From Rhodospirillales bacterium (GTDB taxonomy: Bacteria; Pseudomonadota; Alphaproteobacteria; Acetobacterales; Acetobacteraceae): a stretch of DNA of 56,881 nucleotides. Made by a program: the position numbers and the translations under genes. Below are positions 42,323-51,354 of this stretch, one piece after another; position 1 is the first letter of the stretch; each line of letters starts with the position of its first letter. The notes beneath the pieces are model-generated. The model searched no databases and was not told the origin of the DNA. It saw nothing but the letters and a program-made list of their open reading frames with translations. The DNA lies in assembly GCA_028869995.1 (NCBI GenBank), contig JAGWQN010000112.1, positions 1 through 56,881 on the forward strand, read 5' to 3'.

Positions 42323-43251
42323 CAGCCGTGTCCCAGCACCAGGAGCAGGCGCGCGAGCCTCGCCTCGCGGGCATAGAGGCGCGCGCTGTCGCGGTGGCCG
42401 GCGGCGCGGGAGGCACTCGCGACATGGCCGAGCGTATAGACGCGCTGGCGCAGCGCGTAGCGGCGCAGGGCGGCGCGCGCGCAGCCGGTGGCGATCCGGT
42501 CGAACACGCGCAGCTGGTAGAGCCGGCGCTCGAGGTCGGACAGTGCGGTCGACATGGCGGTGCCCGCCTTCGGATCCGGAACGTTGTGTCGGGCGACGAC
42601 CTGCGGGAGGAAGCGGATCAGCGCCGCCCGGTCGATCGCGCGCAGGTAGAAGTCGCGATCGCATTCGTAGCGCAGGCCTTCCTCGAACCCTCCCAGCTCC
42701 AGATAAAAATCGCGGCGGACGATCGTCGTGTTGACGTGGCAATGAGCCTGACAGGCGAGCAGCTCCTCAGGCGTGACGGTATAGGCACCGAGCGCATCGG
42801 GCGCACGCGCCAGGCGCGGCTCCAGATCTTCGATCCACACCGTTCGCCCGAGCGGCTCGCCGGCGCGGAACGCCTGCTGGTTGCAGAGGACGAGGTCCGG
42901 TAACGCCGTCTGCGGCGTCAGCAGCCGGCTGACGCGCGCGAGGTGGCGGGAATCGGTCCAGCTGTCGTCGTCGTCGAGAAAGCAAAGATAGCGCCCGCGA
43001 GCGGCCTGGGCGCCTTCGTTGAGCGCATAGCTCTGCCCGTGCCCGCGCGAGCGGCGTGCCAGCACGACGAGGCGCACCCGCGCATCGGCCTCGCAGAGCG
43101 CGCGGCACCGTGCGGCATCTGCCTCGTCCGAGCCGTCATCGACGACGACGACCTCGAGGTCGCGACATTCCTGCGCGAGCACGGAGCCGAGGGCCGAGGC
43201 GAACAGGGTGGCGCGGTTGCGCGTTGGCAGCAGCACCGAAAACAGGGGCAT
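42322..43251 (-). CDS. Family 2 glycosyltransferase
   Basis: The 309 residues begin with the GT-A pattern MPLFSVLLPTRNRATLFASALGSVLAQ, VVVVDDGSDEADAARC, and FLDDDDSWTDSRHL (DxD-type metal site). The rest (ECDRDFYLRAI, then a helical, arginine-rich end) fits the GT2 acceptor part. There is no membrane helix, so it works at the cytosolic face. Upstream GGAGGGAAG supports the ATG at 43251. Neighbours are the sulfotransferase 22 bases before it and a dGTPase after it. The sugar donor is unknown. Confidence 0.9.
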   Translation of the reverse strand: MPLFSVLLPTRNRATLFASALGSVLAQECRDLEVVVVDDGSDEADAARCRALCEADARVRLVVLARRSRGHGQSYALNEGAQAARGRYLCFLDDDDSWTDSRHLARVSRLLTPQTALPDLVLCNQQAFRAGEPLGRTVWIEDLEPRLARAPDALGAYTVTPEELLACQAHCHVNTTIVRRDFYLELGGFEEGLRYECDRDFYLRAIDRAALIRFLPQVVARHNVPDPKAGTAMSTALSDLERRLYQLRVFDRIATGCARAALRRYALRQRVYTLGHVASASRAAGHRDSARLYAREARLARLLLVLGHG

Positions 43252-43273
43252 CGTCGCTTCCCTCCGCGGCGGC

Positions 43274-44152
43274 TCAGCGGGCGGGGTCGGCGGGGACAAT
43301 CCGCCCCGGGCGCTCAAGGAAGGAGGCGCGGATCTTGCGCCGGTCCGGAACCTCGGGAGGGAACTCTGCCGGCATATCGCGCTCGACATAGTCGTGCGGC
43401 AGCGCGGCCGGGTCGATGCCGAGTGCGCGCGCGATCGCATCGACATCGCGCCAGGGATCGGCGCGGAAGGATTCGTATGTCAGAAACAGCGGACGGATCC
43501 CGTTGCGCGCGAAGAACATGCGCCAGCCATTATCCTCGTCGGCGAGGCTCGTCACGCAAGCGTCGATGGCGTCGTTATCGAAATAATTGCGGCTCTGCGA
43601 GGGCGCGGTCGTCACCGTCTCGTCGATGCTCCACCGTCCCGTCAGGTTTGACACATGCAGCGACAGCGCCTGGCCAAGCAGATCCTCGCGCACCAGGCTC
43701 ACGAAGACGCCGCCCTCGAGCAGGGCATGCCCGACGGGATTGTCAAGAACCCGCTCATACTGCGCGTAGTGCACCTTGGCGGCAAACACGCCGCCCGCGG
43801 TGCGCCGGCGACGCAGCTCGGGGATGTAGGTCTCGAGGAAGGCCTCCTCCGGCGCCTTCGGCTGCATCAGCCGTGCAAGCCGGCCGCGCCAGGCCCATTT
43901 GAGGTCGCGCACGGTCTCGCCGAAGCCAAACCGCTCGCCCATGGGGCGCATGATATGGGGGTTGAAATATTCGTGGGGAACGCCGAGGCCCGCGGCGATG
44001 AGGTAGCGGCAGAGCATGTAGCTGCCGCTGCGCGGCGAGGAGCAGATGAACAGCTTGCGCGCCTCGCCCGCGAACGGCGCCTGGTCCAGGTCCGGGCCGT
44101 TGACGTCCTTTTCGGACAGGCGCCGCATGCGATCCGCTTCCATCGTCGTCAT
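43274..44152 (-). CDS. Stf0-type sulfotransferase
   Basis: The 292 residues carry the PAPS-binding loop LFICSSPRSGSYMLCRYL (residues 34-51) and Stf0/NodH-like elements: LGVPHEYFNPH, GGVFAAKVHYAQYERVL, FVSLVREDLLGQALSLHVS and LFLTYESFRADPW. Family members put sulfate on sugars such as trehalose or on lipo-oligosaccharides. The ATG at 44152 overlaps the ATP-grasp/phosphatase gene stop (ATGA). Another ATG lies three codons downstream. The likely acceptor is the glycan handled by the neighbouring glycosyltransferase and deacetylase. Confidence 0.87.
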   Translation of the reverse strand: MTTMEADRMRRLSEKDVNGPDLDQAPFAGEARKLFICSSPRSGSYMLCRYLIAAGLGVPHEYFNPHIMRPMGERFGFGETVRDLKWAWRGRLARLMQPKAPEEAFLETYIPELRRRRTAGGVFAAKVHYAQYERVLDNPVGHALLEGGVFVSLVREDLLGQALSLHVSNLTGRWSIDETVTTAPSQSRNYFDNDAIDACVTSLADEDNGWRMFFARNGIRPLFLTYESFRADPWRDVDAIARALGIDPAALPHDYVERDMPAEFPPEVPDRRKIRASFLERPGRIVPADPAR

Positions 44153-45861
44153 CCTGCCAGTTCCTCGGCGAGCGCGCGGACCGCGCGCTCGATGTTGTCG
44201 TAGGCCGTCTCGTAGGCTCCGGTCCCGCGGCCCCACGGATCGGCGATGGCGCCGATTCCGGCGATATCTCCAAGGCGCAGCAGCCTGGCGGCGCCGGCGG
44301 GGTAGCGGTCGAGCAAGGCGGCCCTGTTGGTCTCGTCGAAGACGATCAGGACCGTGGCCGCCTGCGCCTCGGCGGGCGAGAGCCAGGCGGAACGATGCGC
44401 GCTCAGATCGATACCCCGCTGCGCTGCCGTGTTGATGGCATCCGCCGACGAAGCGCGGCCCGGCCATGGCATCATGCCGGCGGAGCGCACCTCGATATCG
44501 TTGCCGGTCCGTGCCGGCTCCAGCATCGACCGCAGCAGCGCCGCGGCAAAGGGGCTACGGCAGATATTGCCCTGGCAGACGAAGACGATGCGCGCCCGTC
44601 CCTCCGACCTTCCGGCCGCGCGCAGCAGGCCGCGGGCGCGCCGCCGGGGCACGCCGGGGATGTGGCGCGCAAGCCGCTCCGCCCCTTCCCGCGCGGCGCC
44701 AGCCAACTCCGCCAGCGCCGGGCGCGGATCGTCGCGGACGAGCACGTCGTGCACCTCGCGTCCCCAGAGCGGGCGCAACAGGCCCGCGGCCCAGCTTGCC
44801 GCGATCCGGGCTTTCGCCCCCGGCCCAAGCTCGCGGCGAAGCAAGCTCGCGCGCAGGGATTGGAGGTCGGGCAACAGGTTGCGCCCGTGCACGCCGGCGC
44901 GGTAGGCGACGGCTCGCGTCTCCTCGCCGGCGACCAAGAGCCGGTACCACCGAAAGGGAAAGTCGATCCCGAGGGCCAGGGGCAGCGGCATCGAGCCCCA
45001 GGGCCTGGCGTTGACCTCGAGCAAGACCCAGCGCCCCGCCGCGTCGCGGCGGAACTCGAACATGGCGAGCCCGGTGTAATCGAGTGCTGCGGTGATCGCC
45101 TCGCAGGCGGCCAGCAGATCCGGCGAAAGCGGCGCGCTGACCCGATAATAGCTGCTGCCGCTGTGCTCGTGCACCCGGTGGTGCTCGAAGGCCTGCAGCA
45201 CGCGCCCGCCGGAGGCCAACACCGAGACGCCGAGGCCGCGGCCGGCAACGAAGCCTTCCAGCAGCGTCGCCGCCGGATCGGCACCCGCCATGGCGTGCGC
45301 CAGCTGCGCCGCGTCCTCGGCGAGCTGGACCTTGCCGCGCACGGCCAGGCGCTCGAGCGTGTAGGAATGCCGGGGCTTGACCAGGACCGGCGCACCCAGC
45401 TCGGCGATCGCCGCGGCCGCGTCCTCCTCGGCACGCAGGGTGCGGCCGGGAGCGACGGGAACACCCAGCCGCTGCGCCAGCTCGCGCGTCGCCACCTTGT
45501 CGAAGAGTACCTCTATGGCCGCTTCACCCGGGATGGCCAGGCGTGCCAGCGGCGCCAGCTCGGCGCGGTGACGGTCCAGCGGCAGCAGCGCGGTTTCGTT
45601 GCACGGGATCACGAGGTCGAAGCGTTGCGCCGCGAGCAGGTCGCGCATCGCCGCGAGCCAGGCGGCGCCGTCGTCCATCCACGGCGGCAGGTCGTGCACG
45701 GCGGCGATGTAGCGGGAGGCGAGTGCCGGCGAGCGGAAGTTCGCGGGCCCCGCGTGGACGGTGAGGCCTGCGCGGCCGAGCGAGCGGACGCAGGCAAGAA
45801 AGCTGCGGGTGTCGTCGCCCAAGACCAGCACCTTGCCGGTCGCGCGTCCGGCCTCGCTCAC
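44149..45861 (-). CDS. ATP-grasp protein fused to a low-molecular-weight protein-tyrosine phosphatase
   Basis: The 570 residues, from a GTG that overlaps the deacetylase stop (GTGA), hold two enzymes. Residues about 10-335 are an ATP-grasp ligase-like unit: VLVKPRHSY, LLEGFVAGRGLGVSVL and the metal site VLLEVNARPWGS. Residues about 423-570 are a low-molecular-weight phosphatase with loop VCQGNICRS (C429, R435) and acid D541 in ADPWG. The linker is rich in arginine and alanine. ATP-grasp members join a carboxylate to an amine or alcohol; the phosphatase may act on a tyrosine kinase that controls polysaccharide output, or directly on a phosphorylated glycan. Substrates are unknown. Confidence 0.88.
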   Translation of the reverse strand: MSEAGRATGKVLVLGDDTRSFLACVRSLGRAGLTVHAGPANFRSPALASRYIAAVHDLPPWMDDGAAWLAAMRDLLAAQRFDLVIPCNETALLPLDRHRAELAPLARLAIPGEAAIEVLFDKVATRELAQRLGVPVAPGRTLRAEEDAAAAIAELGAPVLVKPRHSYTLERLAVRGKVQLAEDAAQLAHAMAGADPAATLLEGFVAGRGLGVSVLASGGRVLQAFEHHRVHEHSGSSYYRVSAPLSPDLLAACEAITAALDYTGLAMFEFRRDAAGRWVLLEVNARPWGSMPLPLALGIDFPFRWYRLLVAGEETRAVAYRAGVHGRNLLPDLQSLRASLLRRELGPGAKARIAASWAAGLLRPLWGREVHDVLVRDDPRPALAELAGAAREGAERLARHIPGVPRRRARGLLRAAGRSEGRARIVFVCQGNICRSPFAAALLRSMLEPARTGNDIEVRSAGMMPWPGRASSADAINTAAQRGIDLSAHRSAWLSPAEAQAATVLIVFDETNRAALLDRYPAGAARLLRLGDIAGIGAIADPWGRGTGAYETAYDNIERAVRALAEELAG

Positions 45862-46904
45862 AGTGCCGCCAGTTCCGCAGCCAGTTGCGCGGCGGTGCTG
45901 GTGCGCCCGCCCAAGGTGCCGAGGAAGAAACGCAGGTACGCATCGATGGTGGCGACGAAACGGTCGCGCCCGGCCGTGTCGCCGACATAGGCCGTGGCGC
46001 CCGGCAGCAGCGCCGAGCTGTGGTAGGTGAGCATGAACACCCGGGTCCCCGCGGCGAATGCCGCCTGTGTCTGGCGCTCCAGGTCGGCCAGCACGTACCC
46101 CTCGGGGCTGAGTCGCAGCCGCTCGAGCAGCCCGAGCCGGGACGCCACGCCGGCAAGATGCAGCCGCGATGCGACGCCGCGGGCGGGGATGGATTGGAGT
46201 GTGGAACCGAAACCGGCCATCAGCCCCACGAAGTGCACCGACAGCGGCAGTTCCACAACCCCGGGCGCGAGCATGAGCGGCTCCGCCGGCAGGCCGCGAA
46301 AATCCGGCCCACCATCCGCCGAGAAATCCGTGTGCGGCACCACGCTGACATCGACGCGATAGCCGAGGCCTGCCAGCAGCGGCAAGGTCGCCGGACCGAT
46401 GCCGTAGCGGCCCGCCTTGTAGACCACGGGGCTGATGCCGAAGCTGTTCTTGATCGCCTCGGTGAGCGCCGCGAGCTTCGCCGCCTCCTGCGCCTCGGGC
46501 AGGTTGCCGGGATAGGAGCGCCAGGGTTCGATCGGCCGCACGCCATCGTCGGGCGGGGTTACCCAGGGATGCAGGTGTGCGCCGATCTCGCAGCGCCCCG
46601 CTGCCTGGAACGCGCCCAGCGTCGCCACCGCCGCCGGCGTCGTCGCCACGGGGTAGTCCACAACGTAGGTCGGCACGACCCCGTGCGCGTCGAAGACCGC
46701 CTGGGCCCGCCCCTGCTCGGCGATGTTCGCCACCGTGGTGCGGGCGGGGTCGAACGGGGCCGACCAGTCGAACTCCTCCTCGGTGTCGATCACGACGACG
46801 AGCACAGGCCGGCCATCCGCGGGCGGCGGAAGGCGACGGCTTATCGGCAGCCAGGTTGCGACGGCCTGGCTGGAGATCGACCTCTCGGTTTCGAACGGCA
46901 CCAT
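45858..46904 (-). CDS. Polysaccharide deacetylase-family protein (WalW-like)
   Basis: The 348 residues start with PVLVVVIDTEEEFDWSAPF, the first aspartate region of a NodB-type fold, followed by EIGAHLHPWVTPP (a histidine-containing metal site of the HxH kind) and YKAGRYGIGPATLPLLAGLGYRVDVSVVPH. The end, VFMLTYHSSALLPG, keeps the last histidine loop. There is no signal peptide, so it would act in the cytosol. The ATG at 46904 is preferred over one at 47081, which lies across the divergent Fe-S carrier gene. It is the first gene of the glycan-like run. Confidence 0.85.
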   Translation of the reverse strand: MVPFETERSISSQAVATWLPISRRLPPPADGRPVLVVVIDTEEEFDWSAPFDPARTTVANIAEQGRAQAVFDAHGVVPTYVVDYPVATTPAAVATLGAFQAAGRCEIGAHLHPWVTPPDDGVRPIEPWRSYPGNLPEAQEAAKLAALTEAIKNSFGISPVVYKAGRYGIGPATLPLLAGLGYRVDVSVVPHTDFSADGGPDFRGLPAEPLMLAPGVVELPLSVHFVGLMAGFGSTLQSIPARGVASRLHLAGVASRLGLLERLRLSPEGYVLADLERQTQAAFAAGTRVFMLTYHSSALLPGATAYVGDTAGRDRFVATIDAYLRFFLGTLGGRTSTAAQLAAELAAL

Positions 46905-46995
46905 GGGACTCCCGCCTAGCCTCTTAGTCGACGCGCGCGCAGCGCCCAAACGCGTGCTCTTCAACTTTTGCCGACCGATGCCTAATTGCCCGACT

Positions 46996-47355
46996 ATGAC
47001 CGAAACCGCCATTGCAGCCGGCGCGGTCGCGCCCGGCATGTCCCTCTCCTCGCGCGCGGCGCGCCGCATCGCCGAGATCACCGCGGCCGAAGGCGCTTCG
47101 GCGTTGCGGCTGGCCGTGCTCGCCGGCGGCTGCAGCGGCTTTCAGTACCAGTTCGCGCTGGAGCGCGAGCGCGCGAGCGACGACCTCGTGGTCGAGCGCG
47201 ACGGCGCGGTGCTGCTGGTCGACCCGGCTTCGTTCGAGCTCCTGGCCGGCGCCGAGCTCGACTTCACCGACGAACTCATGGGCAGCCATTTCGCGGTCAA
47301 GAATCCGAACGCCGCCTCCGGCTGCGGCTGCGGTTCGAGCTTCTCCGTCGAATAG
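46996..47355 (+). CDS. erpA: A-type iron-sulfur carrier, ErpA/HesB-like
   Basis: The 119 residues are a full A-type carrier: LSSRAARRIAEITAAEGAS, LAGGCSGFQYQF (C46) and a C-terminal GCGCGSSF (C110, C112), the three cysteines that hold the cluster for transfer to apo-enzymes. The ATG at 46996 (MTETAIAAG) is chosen because the start matches relatives; one lies six codons earlier at 46978. IscA or other HesB members share the motif, so the symbol is likely rather than sure. Confidence 0.9.
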   Translation: MTETAIAAGAVAPGMSLSSRAARRIAEITAAEGASALRLAVLAGGCSGFQYQFALERERASDDLVVERDGAVLLVDPASFELLAGAELDFTDELMGSHFAVKNPNAASGCGCGSSFSVE

Positions 47356-47445
47356 CGGCGGCTTGCAGCGCGCTCGCCGCAGGTGCGGCCCCGCGGCCTG
47401 GCCCCGGGCGCTGGCGCGCGGCGACGAGTGTGCTAACGCCACCCC

Positions 47446-49437
47446 ATGCAAGGCCTGCATCACGCCATCGTCACCTTTGCCGGCCACCACGCCGTGCTGG
47501 CCTGCGTGCTTGCCGGCGTGCTGGCGAGTACCGAGACGCTTCCCGTCCTCGGCGCCCTGGTGCCCGGCACCGCGACGATCGTCGCCATCGCGGCGCTGGT
47601 GCCGAGCGGCGCGATCCCGTTCCTGCCGCTGGCGTTGTCGGCGGCGGTCGGGGCGATGGTTGGCGATTCGCTCTCCTACGCCATCGGCCGCCGCTTCGGG
47701 CGCGCGCTGCTGACCGCCTGGCCCCTGAAGCGCCATCCGGCTCTCCTCGCGCGGGCCGAGGAAGGGGTGGCGAAGCACGGCGGCAAGACCTTGCTGGTCT
47801 CGCGTTTCACCCCCGGCGTGCGCGCGATCGTGCCGCCCTTGGCCGGCGCGCTCGGCATGCCGACGCGCCGGTTCGCGCCGATCATCGTCGCCGCGGGGCT
47901 GATCTGGGCGTTCGCGCATGTCGGACTCGGGGTGGCGATCGGGGCGGGACTGGAGCTCCTGGGCGCCGTCGCCGGGCGGCTGGCCCTGTTCGTCCTGGTC
48001 GCCGGGCTGCTGGTGTGGCTGACCGCGCGGCTGACGCTTTCGCTGGCGCGGCGGCTGCCGCCACTGATCGCACACACCGCCGGCTTCCTGCTCGCGGGCC
48101 TTGCCCGCGGCGACAGCCCGTTCTCGCGGCGCCTGGCGCGGGTGCTGGCCTCGCCGCCGCGCACCGTGACGGCACTGGTGGTGATGGCCCTGCTCCTGGC
48201 GGGCGGGACGTGGCTCGTCGCCGCCGCTCTGGGTTTCCTGCATGCGCAGGTATCGGGGCATGTGCAGGGATCGGGCAACGTCACCGCCCTGCGCAACGCC
48301 CTGTCGCTCTTGCACACGAAATGGTCCGATCCGTTGCTGCGGGCGCTGGCGGCGACGGGGAGCCGATGGCTGCTCGGGGCGGTCGGACTGGCGGTGCTGG
48401 CGGGACTCGTGCGCCACCGCCGGTCGCCGACGCTCTGGGTGGCCGGGCTCGTCGGCGCCGTCCTGCTCGACGCGGCGACGGGCGGGGCGCCGGCGGCGCT
48501 GGAGGCGACGCTGTACGGCATGCTGGCTTATGCGCTGGTCCTCGACCTGCCCCCGCCCCGGGGGCGGATCTTCGCCGTGCCGGTGGTTCTCGTCGTCGTC
48601 CTCGCGGCGTTCGCGCGCGTGGTGCTGGGCCTATCGCTGCTCGCGGAGGAGGGGGCCGGCCTCGCGTTCGCCCTCGCCTGGGTCGGGCTATCGGGCGTGG
48701 CCGACATCCTGCGCCACCACGACGAGGAGGAGCCGGCGACCCCGGGCCCCGCGAGCCATGCCGTGGCCGCCGCGCTGGTGGCGCTCGGCGTGGTGCTGCA
48801 ACTCGCGGGCGCCGGGCTCGTCGTGCCCCCCGCCCCCGCCGACGCCCAGCCGCCACGGGTGCTCGACTTCACGCTCTGGCGCGAGGGGGCCTGGGCGACG
48901 ATGCCGGCGGTTCAGGCGCCGCTGCTGGGCACCGGGGACAACCCGCTCGTGCTGCAATGGGCAGGAACGGATGCGGCGCTCGCGCGCCAGCTCGCGCAGG
49001 CCGGCTGGCACCAGCCGGTCGCCTGGACGCCGCGCGTCGCGCTTGACTGGCTGCTGCCGCAGGCCGATGCCGCGGCCCTGCCGGTGCTGCCGCATCTCTA
49101 TCGCGGCGAACCCCCGCGCCTGGTGCTGATCCATCCCGCAAGCGGGCCGGACGAGCGGCTGGTGCTGCGCCTCTGGCTTAGCCGTACAGAGGTGGCGGGG
49201 CCGGGCGGCCGCCATGCGCTGGTGGTCGGCACGCTGTCGATGGAGCGGCTGCGGCGGATCGCGGGGATGCTTACCCTCGCGCGCTCGCGCCATGCCAACG
49301 CCGCCGAGCTCGCCACCCTCGCCCGCGCCTTCCCCGCGACCGCCTGGGTGACGGCCGATGAACAGCCGCCATCCGGGCGGGTGCGCATCCAGCGGGTGCT
49401 CCTGGCCTGGCCGCTGGCGGCGCAGACGCGGCCATGA
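47446..49437 (+). CDS. DedA-family membrane protein fused to an LssY-like C-terminal domain
   Basis: The 663 residues have three parts. Residues 1-200 are DedA (SNARE-associated) with ETLPVLGALVPGTATIVAIAAL, VGDSLSYAIGRRFG and VSRFTPGVRAIVPPLAGALGM. The middle (about 230-440) is a run of helices similar to a PAP2-type membrane core but without an obvious phosphatase triad. The C-terminal part from about 465 (RVLDFTLWREGAWATMPAVQAPLLGTGDNPLVLQWAG) is an LssY-C-like domain. DedA proteins help keep membrane potential and lipid carriers recycling. The role of the fusion is not known. Confidence 0.85.
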   Translation: MQGLHHAIVTFAGHHAVLACVLAGVLASTETLPVLGALVPGTATIVAIAALVPSGAIPFLPLALSAAVGAMVGDSLSYAIGRRFGRALLTAWPLKRHPALLARAEEGVAKHGGKTLLVSRFTPGVRAIVPPLAGALGMPTRRFAPIIVAAGLIWAFAHVGLGVAIGAGLELLGAVAGRLALFVLVAGLLVWLTARLTLSLARRLPPLIAHTAGFLLAGLARGDSPFSRRLARVLASPPRTVTALVVMALLLAGGTWLVAAALGFLHAQVSGHVQGSGNVTALRNALSLLHTKWSDPLLRALAATGSRWLLGAVGLAVLAGLVRHRRSPTLWVAGLVGAVLLDAATGGAPAALEATLYGMLAYALVLDLPPPRGRIFAVPVVLVVVLAAFARVVLGLSLLAEEGAGLAFALAWVGLSGVADILRHHDEEEPATPGPASHAVAAALVALGVVLQLAGAGLVVPPAPADAQPPRVLDFTLWREGAWATMPAVQAPLLGTGDNPLVLQWAGTDAALARQLAQAGWHQPVAWTPRVALDWLLPQADAAALPVLPHLYRGEPPRLVLIHPASGPDERLVLRLWLSRTEVAGPGGRHALVVGTLSMERLRRIAGMLTLARSRHANAAELATLARAFPATAWVTADEQPPSGRVRIQRVLLAWPLAAQTRP

Positions 49438-49450
49438 GAGACAGAGCCGC

Positions 49451-50218
49451 ATGAAACTCGCGACCTGGAACGTGAACTCGATCCGCCAGCGCCAGGCGCT
49501 GGTCGCGGACTGGCTGCAGCGCCATCAGCCGGACCTGCTGCTGCTGCAGGAAATCAAGTGCGAGGCGGCGCAGTTCCCGGCGCTGGCGTTCCCCGGTTAC
49601 CACGCGGAGATCGTTGGGCAGAAATCCTACAACGGCGTCGCCGTGCTCGGGCGGATCCCCTTCGAGGTGCGCGCGCGCAACCTGCCCGACCTGCCGGAAC
49701 CGCAACAGGCGCGATGGATCGAGGTCGAGGCCGGCGGGATCGTGATCGGCAACGGCTATTTCCCCAACGGCAATTCCGGCGGCGCGGAAGGCTTTGCCGC
49801 CAAGCTTGCCTGGATGGAGGCGCTGCGGCGGCATGCGGCGGCGCTGCTCGAGGACGGGCGCGACCTGGCCATCCTCGGCGACTACAATGTCTGCCCGGGA
49901 GAGGAGGACCTCGCCGCCGGTGCGCTGGCGCCGGGGGACGCGCTGGTGCGCCCGGAAACGCGCGCGGCCTTCCGCGCGTTGCTGTGGCTGGGGCTCACCG
50001 ATGCGGTGCGGGCGCTGCATCCAAGCGGGCGGATCTATACGTTCTGGGATTATCAGGCGGCGGCGTTCGAGCGCGACGCCGGGCTGCGCATCGACCACGC
50101 CCTGCTCTCGGCCCGCCTGGCGGAACGCCTCGTCGCTGCCGCGCCCGACCGCGAGGAACGCGCCCGGGTCCAGCCGTCCGACCACGTCCCCGTCCTGGTC
50201 GAACTCGCACCCGGCTAG
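49451..50218 (+). CDS. xth: Exodeoxyribonuclease III
   Basis: The 255 residues show all motifs: KLATWNVNSIRQRQ, LLLQEIKCE (metal Glu), GNGYFPNG, LAILGDYNVCPGEEDL and a C-terminal SDHVPVLV (catalytic His). AP-endonuclease and 3' exonuclease in base-excision repair. The ATG at 49451 starts exactly at the fold. The open frame continues upstream into the DedA/LssY gene only by chance. Confidence 0.95.
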   Translation: MKLATWNVNSIRQRQALVADWLQRHQPDLLLLQEIKCEAAQFPALAFPGYHAEIVGQKSYNGVAVLGRIPFEVRARNLPDLPEPQQARWIEVEAGGIVIGNGYFPNGNSGGAEGFAAKLAWMEALRRHAAALLEDGRDLAILGDYNVCPGEEDLAAGALAPGDALVRPETRAAFRALLWLGLTDAVRALHPSGRIYTFWDYQAAAFERDAGLRIDHALLSARLAERLVAAAPDREERARVQPSDHVPVLVELAPG

Positions 50219-50235
50219 GGCGACGTCTCGCCGAG

Positions 50236-50250
50236 GGCCGGTTTCCGGCC
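50236..50250. terminator. Hairpin after xth
   Basis: GGCCGG and CCGGCC form a perfect 6-bp stem with a TTT loop, 17 bases after the xth stop. There is no T-tract. It may mark the end of the xth message. Confidence 0.35.
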
Positions 50251-50321
50251 GGATACGGCCCCGGCGCTTTGCGATCGCGCCGCGCCGGGCTAGCTTCAGG
50301 CCTGCAACGCGGAGGAAGAGG

Positions 50322-51188
50322 ATGAGCGACGCCGACTACGTGCCGCCCGATGTGTGGACCTGGAACAAGGCGAGCGGCGGCCGCTTCGCCAACATCAACC
50401 GTCCGGTCTCCGGCGCCACGCACGAGAAGGCGCTGCCGGTGGGCAAGCATCCGCTGCAGCTCTATTCGCTGGCCACCCCGAATGGCGTGAAGGTCACGGT
50501 CATGCTCGAGGAGCTGCTGGCGGCCGGGCACAAGGGCGCCGAATACGACGCCTGGCCGATCCGCATCGGCGAGGGCGACCAGTTTTCCAGCGGCTTCGTT
50601 GCCATCAACCCGAACTCGAAGATACCCGCCCTGCTCGACCGCAGCGGCCCGAGCCCGGTGCGCGTCTTCGAATCCGGCGCGATCCTGCTCTACCTCGCCG
50701 AGAAATTCGGCGCCTTCCTGCCGCGCGAGGCCGCGGCGCGCGCGGAATGCCTCTCGTGGCTGTTCTGGCAGATGGGCAGCGCCCCCTATCTCGGCGGCGG
50801 CTTCGGACATTTCTACGCCTATGCCCCGAGCAAGATCGAATACGCGATCGATCGTTTCACGATGGAGACGAAGCGGCTGCTCGACGTGCTCGACAAGCGC
50901 CTGGCGGTGAGCGAGTACCTCGCCGGCCCCGACTACACCATCGCCGACATCGCCTGCTGGCCCTGGTATGGCGGGCTGCTGATCAACAACCAGTACGGCG
51001 CGGCCCAGTTCCTCTCGGTGCACGAATATCAGCACGCGCTGCGCTGGGCCAAGGCGATCGCGGCACGCCCCACCGTCCGGCGCGGGCGAATGGTCAACCG
51101 TCTGACGGGCGAGCCGGCCGAACAGTTGCACGAGCGTCACGACGCCAGCGACTTCGAAACCAGGACCCAGGACAAGATCGGCACCTAG
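50322..51188 (+). CDS. yghU: YghU-type glutathione S-transferase (disulfide-bond oxidoreductase-like)
   Basis: The 288 residues equal the length I recall for E. coli YghU. The N-terminal extension (DYVPPDVWTWNKASGGRFANINRPVSGATHEK) precedes a thioredoxin-like domain with LYSLATPNGVKVTVMLEEL and NPNSKIPALLD, then the helical GST domain with ESGAILLYLAEKFG. The family reduces organic disulfides using two bound glutathiones. GGAGGAAG precedes the ATG. It is followed closely by an MFS gene. Confidence 0.92.
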   Translation: MSDADYVPPDVWTWNKASGGRFANINRPVSGATHEKALPVGKHPLQLYSLATPNGVKVTVMLEELLAAGHKGAEYDAWPIRIGEGDQFSSGFVAINPNSKIPALLDRSGPSPVRVFESGAILLYLAEKFGAFLPREAAARAECLSWLFWQMGSAPYLGGGFGHFYAYAPSKIEYAIDRFTMETKRLLDVLDKRLAVSEYLAGPDYTIADIACWPWYGGLLINNQYGAAQFLSVHEYQHALRWAKAIAARPTVRRGRMVNRLTGEPAEQLHERHDASDFETRTQDKIGT

Positions 51189-51354
51189 AAGCCGCTCGGT
51201 CCGTCCGCCGGAAAGCGAGGCGATCCTGTCCATCACCGCGGCGCGGCGACTGCTGACGGAGCGTCTCGGGCCGGTCGCATCCGTTTCGCTTGCCGAACTG
51301 TTCGGCACGTCGCTCTGGTTCAGCGCCAACAGCGCCGCGGGCGATCTCGCCCGC

